The notes under the pieces are model-generated. The model was given only the letters and a program-made list of their open reading frames with translations, had not been told where the DNA came from and made no database searches. 13,580 nt of DNA, taken from an uncultured Mycoplasmatota bacterium. GTDB lineage: Bacteria; Bacillota_I; Bacilli_A; RF39; UBA660. Shown piece by piece: positions 5,234 through 12,706 of this stretch. Within the stretch, counting starts at the first letter, position 1, and each line of letters opens with the position of its first letter. Where the stretch lies: the NCBI GenBank assembly GCA_947296775.1, contig CAMYRF010000007.1:1-13580 (forward strand), read 5' to 3'. The position numbers and the translations under genes are program-made.

Positions 5234-5273
5234 CTTATACCTATTTTATCTCAAAAAAAAAAAAAAAAAACAA
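5234..5273 (-). promoter_or_regulatory. Possible promoter with an 18-base homopolymer in the spacer
   Basis: An uninterrupted run of 18 A (18 T on the coding strand) spans 5253-5270. On the minus strand TTGTTT (5268-5273) can serve as -35 and TAAAAT (5243-5248) as -10, with a 19-bp spacer made mostly of the homopolymer. TATAAG (5234-5239) is an alternative -10. Tract contraction by one or two bases would bring the spacer to 18 or 17. Confidence 0.4.
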
Positions 5274-5315
5274 GTAATTTTTTCGCTAGATATATTTTTT
5301 ATACATTTATTTACA

Positions 5316-5344
5316 AAAAAAGGCTATTTTTTAATAACCTTTTA
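5316..5344 (-). terminator. Intrinsic terminator (repeat copy D)
   Basis: The same hairpin as 4555-4584, with AAAAGG..TATT pairing to AATAGCCTTTT and a T-tract on the minus strand. It begins at the stop codon of the 186-aa protein gene. Confidence 0.75.
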
Positions 5345-5902
5345 TTTAATATGTTTTAAATTACTTTTATCAGTTTTATTTAAAGTAACAGTATCAGTAG
5401 ATGTAGAGTCTTCTCTATAAGATAATGAACCATCAGCATTTATATTAAATACATAAGTTTTATTAGTATCTTTATCATCAGCAGTATCTTCAGCTTCATC
5501 AGTATCATCATCTTTATCAGCTGTTAAAGTAACTTGGTCATTAGCAGTAGTATAAGTTCCTTCAATGGTTTCGTCAGTATCGCCTGATTTTACGAAAGTG
5601 GCTTTTCCATCATTATCAAGAACTAATTCAACAACAACTCTATCACTATCATTATCAGTAACAGCGTCTGCTGCATCTTCTAATACATTAGTATTTTTAT
5701 TATATGTACCAGTATAAGCGCCAGCTACATCTTTTGTCTCATCGCTAGTATCATCTAAAGTATCATTTTCATTAGTTGTAGGCTCATTATTATCAGTATC
5801 GTTACCTTGCATATTATTAAAAACAAAATAAGCAATTAAACCAGCAATAAGTAAGACAATAACGACAATTATAATGGTCATTGTATTATTTTTCTCATCC
5901 AT
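5342..5902 (-). CDS. Membrane-anchored acidic protein, paralogue-like neighbour of the 194-aa protein
   Basis: 186 aa, no recognised family. A short cytoplasmic N-terminus precedes one membrane segment (about 8-28), then an Asp/Glu/Asn/Thr-rich linker (about 33-58) and a beta-type domain (about 60-175): AGAYTGTYNK, VVVELVLDNDGKATFV, EGTYTTANDQVTLTA, TYVFNINADGSLSY, TVTLNK. The order of strand motifs (G-x-Y, DG-turn, GTY...N..TL, DGSLS, TLNK) matches the neighbouring 194-aa protein, suggesting tandem duplication and divergence. A run rich in Asp/Glu (about 129-146, DKDDDTDEAEDTADDKD) interrupts the domain as a low-complexity insert and could bind cations. The start is the ATG at 5902 with AAAGGTGG 7 bases upstream. 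Outer-face location is inferred from the single anchor. Confidence 0.78.
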   Translation of the reverse strand: MDEKNNTMTIIIVVIVLLIAGLIAYFVFNNMQGNDTDNNEPTTNENDTLDDTSDETKDVAGAYTGTYNKNTNVLEDAADAVTDNDSDRVVVELVLDNDGKATFVKSGDTDETIEGTYTTANDQVTLTADKDDDTDEAEDTADDKDTNKTYVFNINADGSLSYREDSTSTDTVTLNKTDKSNLKHIK

Positions 5903-5971
5903 TTTTTTACCACCTTTCCAATATTAGAGTGCGCAGTAAAAGAAAATTTATAAGAAAAATTTACATTTTTT

Positions 5972-7144
5972 TTAAAAATTAAACATAATCCATTCTGGTT
6001 TTAAAATTAAAAGTGCGCCAATTAAAAGCATCAAAACCCCACCAATTAAAGAAGAATATTTTCCATATTTAGTAGATAACCCAGTAACTTCAGTAGTTTT
6101 CATTGCAATTAAAAATACAATTATATCATCTATTAAGAAGAAGAATATATAAATAAATATATATAAACCATATTCAAATGTATTTAGATCATTTATAGCA
6201 AGCACACTAGTAAATAATAAAGGAAGTCCAGCTGAACATGCAAGTTCAACTAAATTAACTGTAATAGCTAAAGTAATCACACCAACTAAAGCTAAAATTA
6301 AGCTTTTTTCTTTTGTGAATTTTTTTATTTTTTCAAAAATTTGTTTTCTTTGCTTTTTATTAGTAACCATGCATCCATCAGGTTCTTTAAAATATTTGTT
6401 TAAATTATAAGCTCCAGCAATAATAGCTACTAAAGCAATTAAAGTTCTAAGTATTACTTGCTGCATCGCTGAAGCTGCAATATGAAGCCAAGCTACCATA
6501 AATAAAGTATACATAACAGCTGAAGTTAAAATAAATGTTATTCCAAGCATCCACATACGCTTACGATTTTTCATGCCTAAAAGCATACTAATTAAAAATA
6601 ACAAAACCCACATCGCACAAGGATTAAATCCATCTGCAAGTCCAATAACTACAGCAAGCAAAGGTAAAGAAACTGTTTTCGCATCAACCTTTCCTAAAAT
6701 AGGAACAGTCACATCATTATTATCTATTTTTTTAATTTCAGATATTTCTTTTCCTACTTTAACATCATCAATAATATCAGGTATTGGCTCTTTAATATTA
6801 TCTTTAACCAAATTTCTAATTTTATCAGCTGTATCTGCACTATATCCAGTAAATCCATAAGTTCCAATTACAGTATATGGAACTCCAGTATCTTCATTTT
6901 TTAAAGATTTTCTTACTTTAGTAAGTAAATCATTATTATCACTATCATGCCATACTTCAAATTTTTTAATTTCAATATTATCGCCATATTGTTTTTTCAA
7001 AGTATCTAAAAATTTTTGTTCATCTTCACAGTGTGGACATTCTTTCCCATAAAACAAATTAACGGTAAGTTCTTTAGCTTCAGCTTTAAATGGAATTAAT
7101 AAAAAAGCTAAAGCAATTACAATAAAAAATATTTTTTTATTCAT
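5972..7144 (-). CDS. Thioredoxin-like / DsbD (CcdA-type) transmembrane reductant carrier
   Basis: 390 aa. An N-terminal signal or anchor segment (about 5-22) is followed by a thioredoxin/glutaredoxin-fold domain with active site C36-P-H-C39 and the cis-Pro loop GVPYT (Pro89), expected outside the membrane. From about 155 there are six or so membrane spans of the DsbD/CcdA type, carrying the paired redox cysteines in GFNPCAMW (Cys176) and VELACSAGLP (Cys303). The family moves reducing equivalents from cytoplasmic thioredoxin across the membrane to extracytoplasmic thiols. It is the last gene of a four-gene operon and overlaps by 8 bp the gene for a small WCSGC thioredoxin-like protein, a likely cytoplasmic electron donor. 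The extracytoplasmic substrate is unknown. All four redox cysteines are present. Confidence 0.88.
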   Translation of the reverse strand: MNKKIFFIVIALAFLLIPFKAEAKELTVNLFYGKECPHCEDEQKFLDTLKKQYGDNIEIKKFEVWHDSDNNDLLTKVRKSLKNEDTGVPYTVIGTYGFTGYSADTADKIRNLVKDNIKEPIPDIIDDVKVGKEISEIKKIDNNDVTVPILGKVDAKTVSLPLLAVVIGLADGFNPCAMWVLLFLISMLLGMKNRKRMWMLGITFILTSAVMYTLFMVAWLHIAASAMQQVILRTLIALVAIIAGAYNLNKYFKEPDGCMVTNKKQRKQIFEKIKKFTKEKSLILALVGVITLAITVNLVELACSAGLPLLFTSVLAINDLNTFEYGLYIFIYIFFFLIDDIIVFLIAMKTTEVTGLSTKYGKYSSLIGGVLMLLIGALLILKPEWIMFNF

Positions 7145-7397
7145 TTATTTGTCCTATACTTTCTATAATTTCTTCTTTTGTTTTCTCACCAATTAATCTA
7201 ATTTCTTTTTCATTATTTTTCAAAATAACAACTGGAAGAACATCACCAGGTAAATATTTACTTACCTCTTCTTCATCCATATCATAATCTAAATTAATAA
7301 TATCTAAATTAGGATATTCTTCTTCTATTTCTTTCCAAATCTTTTTCATAGAAAGGCATCCACTACACCAAATTGCATTTATTTTAATTATCTTCAC
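7137..7397 (-). CDS. Small cytoplasmic thioredoxin-like protein
   Basis: 86 aa, no signal peptide. The active site is W10-C11-S12-G13-C14 after the first beta strand, with the cis-Pro loop DVLPVVIL (Pro55). The central Lys-Glu-Ile-Glu-Glu helix and the acidic DYDMDEEEV segment fit a minimal thioredoxin fold, shorter than the usual 105 aa. The start is GTG at 7397, overlapping the TGA of the deaminase gene by 4 bp (GTGA), with AGGTGA 7 bases upstream inside that gene. Overlap with the thioredoxin-DsbD fusion gene and the matching CxxC chemistry suggest it reduces that membrane protein. Its own reductase partner is not in the window. Confidence 0.88.
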   Translation of the reverse strand: MKIIKINAIWCSGCLSMKKIWKEIEEEYPNLDIINLDYDMDEEEVSKYLPGDVLPVVILKNNEKEIRLIGEKTKEEIIESIGQINE

Positions 7398-7873
7398 ACT
7401 AATTCACCTACAGTATCATCATTCTTAACATATTCATCAACATTAATAATGCGGTAGTTATCTTTATCATCTCTAATAACAACTCTTTTAATACCAGCAT
7501 TTATAATAAACCTTTTACAAAGTTCACAAGGAGTCGCATCTTTAACTAAATTACCAGTTTTAACTTCTCTACCAACCAAATATAAATCACTATCTATTAA
7601 ATCTCTTCTAGAAGCAGATATAATCGCATTTTGCTCAGCATGAACACTTCTGCAAAGTTCATATCTTTGTCCACTTGGAATTTGCAATTCTTCTCTCATA
7701 CATCTTTTTAAATCACAGCAGTTTTTTCGCCCGCGAGGCGCACCAGTAAAACCAGTAGATATAATTTCATCATTTTTAACAATAACCGCACCATAATTTC
7801 TTCGAAGGCAAGTTCCTCTTTCAAGAATAGTTTCTGCAATATCTAAATAATAATTAGTTTTATCTCTTCTCAT
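7394..7873 (-). CDS. dCMP-deaminase-family zinc deaminase
   Basis: 159 aa cytidine/deoxycytidylate deaminase fold. The zinc site is H78-A-E80 (in CRSVHAEQNAI, Glu80 being the proton shuttle) with C116 and C119 (PCELC). Extra cysteines in the insert NCCDLKRC (52-58) and C74 could bind a second structural metal, as in some dCMP deaminases. The family converts dCMP to dUMP for thymidylate synthesis; ComEB is the Bacillus member. Exact substrate is inferred from the family. Its ATG overlaps the cysteine desulfurase stop (ATGA) and has only a weak ribosome site, so translation is probably coupled. Presence in a sulfur/redox operon is not explained by known function. Confidence 0.85.
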   Translation of the reverse strand: MRRDKTNYYLDIAETILERGTCLRRNYGAVIVKNDEIISTGFTGAPRGRKNCCDLKRCMREELQIPSGQRYELCRSVHAEQNAIISASRRDLIDSDLYLVGREVKTGNLVKDATPCELCKRFIINAGIKRVVIRDDKDNYRIINVDEYVKNDDTVGELV

Positions 7874-8985
7874 TTTTTCACAGCCAATCTTTTATAATTT
7901 TTATCAAAACTTTTTAAAAAGTTATCAATATCTTCTTCTGTAGTTTTAGAAGATATACTTACTCTAATACTAGATGAAGCTTTTTCTACATCATGAGTAA
8001 TTGCCATAACAGCTTTAGATGTATTCCCTGTTGAACATGCACTTTGCGTTGAAATATAAATATCATCTTCCTCCAAAGCATGAAGCATTGTTTCTGGTTT
8101 AATACCAATTATACTTACATTTAATACATGAGGAATTGAATCCGATGTACTATTAACATATACATTATCATATTTTTCTAAAGCACTTCTAACTTTTTTA
8201 TTTAACGTTTTAACTTTCTCTATATCACTATCTAAATTTTCATAAGCAAGTCTTAAAGCTTTTGCCATACTTACAATTAAAGCAGGTGCTGGAGTTCCAC
8301 TACGATAAATAGTCGTACTCTTACCACCATGAATTATAGGCTCAAGTCTAACATTTTCTTTTTTAACTAAAGCTCCAATACCTTTAATACCAAAAAATTT
8401 ATGAGCTGAAAAACTAGCCATATCAACATAATCCAAAGAAATATTAATTTTACCAATAGCCTGAGTCATATCACTATGAAAAATAACTTTAGGATATTCT
8501 TTTAACATTTTCCCTATTTCTTCTATAGGCTGTCTAATACCAGTTTCACTATTAACGCACGCTATACTAACTAAAATAGTTTTATCAGTAATCATTTCTT
8601 TTAAGGCATCAATATCAACTATTCCATCTTTTAAAGGAACAAAGTCAACTTCAAAACCATTATTAGATAAATAATTTAAAGGACCATAAATAGAAGAATG
8701 TTCAAGTTCAGTAGTTATAATGTGATTTCCTCTATTTTTATATACTTCTATTCCTTTTAAAGCTAAATTATTAGATTCTGAAGCACCTGAAGTATAAATA
8801 ATTTCTTCAGCTTTAACCCCCAAAATTTTACTTATTTGATTAGTACTTGCATCTATTAGTTTTTTACTTTCTACTCCAAGTTTATGAAGTGAATTGGGAT
8901 TACCAATATATTTAGAAGCTTTTACAAAACTATCTAATACCTCATCACTAACTGGCGTAGTCGCACTATAATCTAAATATGTCAT
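7870..8985 (-). CDS. Cysteine desulfurase (NifS/IscS family)
   Basis: 371 aa PLP enzyme, normal length. It would convert cysteine to alanine and pass the sulfur as a persulfide to Fe-S cluster or tRNA thiolation pathways. Visible residues: YLDYSATTP at the N-terminus, TSGASESNN, H96 in ELEHSS (stacks on PLP), D172 and Q175 in HSDMTQAIGK, PLP-lysine K196 in SFSAHKFFGIKG, and the catalytic cysteine C317 in TQSACSTGN. The loop around Cys317 is short and ordered as in NifS-like enzymes that work with thiI in Bacillota, but thiI is not next to it here. The start is the ATG at 8985 with AAGGTGAT 5 bases upstream. It is the first gene of the four-gene operon behind a near-consensus promoter. Confidence 0.93.
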   Translation of the reverse strand: MTYLDYSATTPVSDEVLDSFVKASKYIGNPNSLHKLGVESKKLIDASTNQISKILGVKAEEIIYTSGASESNNLALKGIEVYKNRGNHIITTELEHSSIYGPLNYLSNNGFEVDFVPLKDGIVDIDALKEMITDKTILVSIACVNSETGIRQPIEEIGKMLKEYPKVIFHSDMTQAIGKINISLDYVDMASFSAHKFFGIKGIGALVKKENVRLEPIIHGGKSTTIYRSGTPAPALIVSMAKALRLAYENLDSDIEKVKTLNKKVRSALEKYDNVYVNSTSDSIPHVLNVSIIGIKPETMLHALEEDDIYISTQSACSTGNTSKAVMAITHDVEKASSSIRVSISSKTTEEDIDNFLKSFDKNYKRLAVKK

Positions 8986-9003
8986 ATTTTATCACCTTCA
9001 TAA

Positions 9004-9032
9004 ATTATAACATTACTATATTAAAAGTACAA
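9004..9032 (-). promoter_or_regulatory. Promoter of the cysteine desulfurase operon
   Basis: TTGTAC (9027-9032) and TATAAT (9004-9009) on the minus strand with a 17-bp spacer, 19 bp before the start codon. Strong match. It sits directly after the dinD terminator. Confidence 0.75.
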
Positions 9033-9033
9033 G

Positions 9034-9071
9034 AAAAAAACTTATTAGTCTATTTTATTAAAACCAATAAG
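9034..9071 (-). terminator. Terminator of dinD
   Basis: CTTATT and AATAAG (9041-9046, 9066-9071) pair around an inner TTTTA/TAAAA, followed on the minus strand by T7 (9034-9040). The stem includes the last dinD codons and its stop. Confidence 0.55.
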
Positions 9072-9877
9072 CTTATTTTCTTTTTCTATTTGTTTTAAAC
9101 TTTTTTTAGGTGTAGGTAAATCCTCTGGCATCGTACCCCCATTTTTAGCAATTACTTCTCTTATATTTTTCCCAATATTATAATGAGTATTATCAGCTTC
9201 TTTTTCACCCTTAATATTATCCTTTTTTAATTTTTGCTCAGTCTGTGAAATTCTAAATAAGTTCGCAATTAATTCATCACTTCCCATATTATCCAAAATA
9301 TCTTCTCGATATCTTAAACCTTTTCTTTTAGCAATATCAGCAGCAGTCTCACCATTATACAAACCTTTATACCCAGCATTATGAAACTTATCAAAATTTT
9401 TAACCCCTGCATTTTTAGCAGTTTTATTTAATGAATAATTTCCTTTCTTAGTTAAACTTCTTTGATAAAGCCTTTTTTCATCTTCAGTTAACTGGCTATA
9501 TTCCTTTTCGATAATTTCTTGTTTCCTCGTTTGAATAGCAAAATACGTTTGCCCAAGTGCGACTGATTTTTTCTTCGGATTAGCATTTTGAACAATTAAA
9601 TAACAAGCATATCTTGATAAGCAATAATCAATAACATTTTGAACATTACCATCCCACCAACTATCGGTTTCCTGACTTCAGGAAACTGTTCAGAAACATT
9701 ATGATTACTAGTTTCACAAGCAACCATTGCTCGCTTTATAACCTTATGAAAATTTTCCCATTTACTGTATTCAAGTAACGGCATAAGTTCTCTAGCTTCC
9801 CAATATTCATTGCCACATTCATCAATATGTTTAATATCATCGAATGTTTTTTCATTATATTCTTGTAGTTCTGACAT
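9045..9877 (-). pseudogene. dinD: DNA-damage-inducible protein D (DinD), one frameshift
   Basis: Two frames join to give one full-length DinD of about 277 residues (E. coli DinD has 274). The N-terminal part (9877 to about 9656) carries the BRO-N-like region, with NEYWEARELMPLLEYSKWENF and VIKRAMVACE. After GGTGGGAT (9651-9658) the frame is lost and the original frame ends at 9596. From 9653 the -1 frame is open to the stop at 9045 and reads DGNVQNVIDYCLSRYACY, GQTYFAIQTRKQE, LDNMGSDELIANLFR and GGTMPEDLPTPK, all DinD hallmarks. A one-base deletion explains it, and no other stop interrupts the reading. The family is SOS-induced, and E. coli DinD inhibits RecA. A LexA box overlaps the promoter. 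A recent mutation or a sequencing error are both possible. Confidence 0.9.
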
Positions 9878-9896
9878 TTTAATCCCCCCTTATTTT

Positions 9897-9933
9897 GTTA
9901 TATTCACTACAATTTAATTGTAACAAATGTTCG
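9897..9933 (-). promoter_or_regulatory. dinD promoter with LexA/DinR (SOS) box
   Basis: On the minus strand CGAACATTTGTTA (9921-9933) fits the Bacillus-type SOS box CGAAC-N4-GTTYG except at the last two positions. It overlaps the -35 TTGTTA (9921-9926); the -10 TATAAC (9897-9902) follows after 18 bp. A strong AGGGGGG ribosome site lies 6 bases before the ATG. Position over the -35 fits repression by LexA. Confidence 0.7.
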
Positions 9934-9980
9934 TGATTGTTGTTAATAAAATTTCTAACAAAAAGTTAAATTAGTTTTAC

Positions 9981-10007
9981 AAAAAAAAGAACTAATCAAA
10001 GTTCTTT
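9981..10007 (-). terminator. Terminator of the mutL operon
   Basis: AAAGAACT (9986-9993) pairs with AGTTCTTT (10000-10007), loop AATCAA, followed on the minus strand by T8. It lies just after the stop of the 246-aa protein gene. Confidence 0.8.
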
Positions 10008-10010
10008 ATA

Positions 10011-10751
10011 CTATAAATGAAATTTATTTTTTATCTTTTTAAGTAGTTTTGGTTTTTCAGTTTCTTCTATAAAGTCTCCAGGTAACGGTGTTTCTCTTAT
10101 TATTCTTCTACGTTCTTCCTCTTCTTCATCAGTACGAAATCTTCCACTACCTAATCTTACATCAGTAATATTTGGGTTTTTCTTAGCAGCTTCCCTAGTA
10201 GCTTCAGTAACTACAAAAACAGGCCAATCGTTTAAAAATACCTTTTTAGGCACACTAAAACCTTCTTTTGGTTTATCCTGTAAAACTTCATCTTCAAATT
10301 CTCTCATTACTTGAACATATTCCATTGATTTTTCTGTTTGCTCCTCAGTAGGATAAGGTATTTGCATAGCTTCTTCTTTTTCGTGCATAAAATCAAAGAT
10401 ATGAGAATCCTTAAGTTTCTCAATCCCTTGATTCATATATTCAATAAACTCATCGATAGTCTTTGTTTTTCGAGGATAATTTTTGCGTTCCATTTCAGCA
10501 AAAGATTTTTCTATTGAATCCATTTCTTGTAATCCTTTTTCTATTTCATCTGAAGTTATAAATCCTCGATATGGTGTATCCCCAACCCATAAAAGGTCAT
10601 CATACGCCATTTTTTTGCCATGATATTTTTCTATTAATTTTTGTTGTTCATCTAAATCTAATTCAGTAAATTCATCTAAAGTCATATTAAATTTTTCTAC
10701 AATAGTATCATTTATTAACTTTTTTGTTTTTTCACTAAGTTCTATACTCAT
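10011..10751 (-). CDS. Unrecognised highly charged cytoplasmic protein
   Basis: 246 aa, not recognised. No signal peptide, membrane span or known catalytic motif is visible. It is rich in Glu, Lys and Asp and is predicted mostly helical at the N-terminus (SEKTKKLINDTIVEKFN, DEQQKLIEKYHGKK). The middle has Trp/Pro-containing segments (LLWVGDTPYRGF, about 53-64; FLNDWPVFVVTEATREAA, about 172-189). The C-terminal third has a short ordered-looking stretch (ITDVRLGSGRFR, about 195-206), then an acidic-basic run EEEEERRR and a Lys-rich tail. The start is the ATG at 10751 with GGAG 9 bases upstream. It begins 14 bp after the mutL stop and shares its terminator, so it is co-transcribed with mutL; a role in DNA repair cannot be inferred from that alone. 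Confidence 0.85.
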   Translation of the reverse strand: MSIELSEKTKKLINDTIVEKFNMTLDEFTELDLDEQQKLIEKYHGKKMAYDDLLWVGDTPYRGFITSDEIEKGLQEMDSIEKSFAEMERKNYPRKTKTIDEFIEYMNQGIEKLKDSHIFDFMHEKEEAMQIPYPTEEQTEKSMEYVQVMREFEDEVLQDKPKEGFSVPKKVFLNDWPVFVVTEATREAAKKNPNITDVRLGSGRFRTDEEEEERRRIIRETPLPGDFIEETEKPKLLKKIKNKFHL

Positions 10752-10765
10752 ACTAAAAATCTCCT

Positions 10766-12601
10766 TTATTTAATTGTATCAAACCCGCTACGTTTAAACA
10801 ACTTTTCCATATCATAATTTGAATAAAAAATAGTTGTTGGTCTTCCATGTGGACAGTTATATGGATTTTTACACTTTCTTAAATCACTAACTAAAGCTTC
10901 CATTTCCTCCATTGTAATATTCATGTTAGCTTTAATAGCTTGTTTACAACTCATCATAGTTGCTACTTTTTCATTAAATTTTTCAATATCAAAATTCTTT
11001 TCAGTCGCAATAACAATTTCAATAATTTTTCTAATAGTCTCTTCAATATCACCATTAAGCCAAGCAGGATGTTCCTTAATAATAACTGAATTAATCCCAA
11101 ATTCTTCAATATTAAATTTTAAATCTCTTAAAATATGCATATTTTCTTTTAATATCATAAATTCAGTATTAGATAGTTCAATAGTTACTGGAAATAACAT
11201 TGGAGTTGAAGCTACATTTGGATTACCCATTTGTTTTTTAAATAGTTCATAATTACATCTTTCTTTAGCCGCGTGCTGATCTATAATATACATTCCTTTT
11301 TCATTTTGACAAATAATATAAGTTCCATGAACTAAACCAACAGGATACATTTCTGGCATGCAGTCTTCATCATATTGATTATAAGCCTCTACATTTTCCA
11401 TAACCACATCGCCAGTAGTATCTACTTCATAAGTAACAGTTTCATCTTTATCATCATCAAAATAAAAATTATTTACAATTAATTCTTTTTCTTCAAAATC
11501 TACTTTTTCTGAAACATTAGGTTCTGGCTGTTTAATATCACTTTCATCTCTAGTTAAATTTAAAGTCATCTCCTCATATTTAGGTTTAGGCTCTCTAATA
11601 ACAACTTCTGGAATTAAATTTTTAGTACTTATTACTTTAAAAATGTTTTCTTTAATAAGTTCTAATAAAGTATCCATTTTACTAAATTTAATATCCATTT
11701 TAGTCGGATGAATATTAACATCTATCACACTAGGATCAACAGTAATATGAATAACAGTTACAGGATATCTATTATCAGGTTTATAAGAATGATAACTATC
11801 ATTAATAACCCTATTAATATCAGTATTTCTAACAATTCTTCCATTAACTAAGGTAATCATATTATTACGGCTAGATCTATGAACTTCTGGAGAAGATATA
11901 TATCCATGAATTTCATAATCAGCATTTTCTCCATGAATCTCTAACATTTTTCTAGCCACATCACTACCATAAATACTTTTAATAGCCTTTAAAGTATTAT
12001 CACTACCATCAGTTTGTAAAATAACATTACCATTATTAGATAAAGAAAATCTAATATCAGGTTTTGATAAAGATAGTTTATTCATATAATCAGTTATACT
12101 AGCAAGTTCACTGTATAAACTCTTCATATGTTTAAGACGAGCTGGCGTATTATAAAAAAGTTCACTTACCGTAATAATAGTTCCTTTTCTAGCATCTCCT
12201 TTTTCATGAGTAACAATCTTACCACCATTAAGAACTACATGCGTACCAAGTTCACCAGTACTAGTTTTTAAATCCACTTTTGAAACAGAAGCAATCGACG
12301 CAAGTGCTTCTCCCCTAAAACCTAAAGTAGTTAATCTAAATAAATCTTCTTCATCATCAATTTTACTAGTCGCATGTCTTGAAAACGCTAAAACCGCATC
12401 ATCTTCATCCATACCCTTACCATTATCAATAACTTTAATTTCTTTAGTTCCTGCATCAATAAGTTCAACCTTTATTTCACTAGACCCAGCATCTATACTG
12501 TTTTCAACTAATTCTTTAACAACAGAAGCACATCTTTCAACAACTTCTCCTGCAGCTATTTTATTGGCAAGTAGTTCGTCCATTACTTTTATTACTGACA
12601 T
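10766..12601 (-). CDS. mutL: DNA mismatch repair protein MutL (endonuclease type)
   Basis: 611 aa, full length. The N-terminal GHKL ATPase (about 1-330) has E30 in KELVENSIDAGS, DNGKGM (59-64), SRHATSK and GFRGEALASI (94-103). A low-complexity linker (about 340-410) leads to the C-terminal dimerisation and endonuclease domain with the metal motif DQHAAKERCNYE (from about 441), SCKQAIKAN (551-559) and CPHGRPT (583-589). These are the marks of MutL proteins that nick the daughter strand, as in Bacillus and unlike E. coli. It couples MutS mismatch recognition to strand removal; mutS is not in the window. Residue 24 is Cys where most MutL proteins have Pro (ERPxSVVKEL). The start is the ATG at 12601 behind AAAGGTGAT. 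Confidence 0.97.
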   Translation of the reverse strand: MSVIKVMDELLANKIAAGEVVERCASVVKELVENSIDAGSSEIKVELIDAGTKEIKVIDNGKGMDEDDAVLAFSRHATSKIDDEEDLFRLTTLGFRGEALASIASVSKVDLKTSTGELGTHVVLNGGKIVTHEKGDARKGTIITVSELFYNTPARLKHMKSLYSELASITDYMNKLSLSKPDIRFSLSNNGNVILQTDGSDNTLKAIKSIYGSDVARKMLEIHGENADYEIHGYISSPEVHRSSRNNMITLVNGRIVRNTDINRVINDSYHSYKPDNRYPVTVIHITVDPSVIDVNIHPTKMDIKFSKMDTLLELIKENIFKVISTKNLIPEVVIREPKPKYEEMTLNLTRDESDIKQPEPNVSEKVDFEEKELIVNNFYFDDDKDETVTYEVDTTGDVVMENVEAYNQYDEDCMPEMYPVGLVHGTYIICQNEKGMYIIDQHAAKERCNYELFKKQMGNPNVASTPMLFPVTIELSNTEFMILKENMHILRDLKFNIEEFGINSVIIKEHPAWLNGDIEETIRKIIEIVIATEKNFDIEKFNEKVATMMSCKQAIKANMNITMEEMEALVSDLRKCKNPYNCPHGRPTTIFYSNYDMEKLFKRSGFDTIK

Positions 12602-12617
12602 ATTATCACCTTTTATA

Positions 12618-12647
12618 ATTATACACTATATTTCATTTATTTAACAA
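12618..12647 (-). promoter_or_regulatory. mutL promoter
   Basis: TTGTTA (12642-12647) and TATAAT (12618-12623) on the minus strand with an 18-bp spacer, leaving a leader of about 10 bases that carries the AAAGGTGAT site. Confidence 0.65.
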
Positions 12648-12654
12648 ATGATTT

Positions 12655-12684
12655 TATATAAAAACTCGAAAATAAATTCGAGTT
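12655..12684 (-). terminator. Terminator of the glutamine-amidotransferase-like gene
   Basis: AACTCGAA (12663-12670) pairs with TTCGAGTT (12677-12684) around a 6-base loop, with a T-rich minus-strand tail. It separates this operon from the mutL promoter. Confidence 0.8.
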
Positions 12685-12706
12685 ATAAAAAATTATTGCA
12701 TTCATA

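Noticed and set aside
9045..9362. Separate small gene for the DinD C-terminus
   Set aside because: The same frame is open from 9653 and continues the DinD family alignment. The TTG at 9362 is just an internal leucine codon.
9645..9665. Programmed frameshift in dinD
   Set aside because: The site GGTGGGAT is not a canonical slippery heptamer and I see no clear downstream stimulatory structure. A one-base deletion is simpler.
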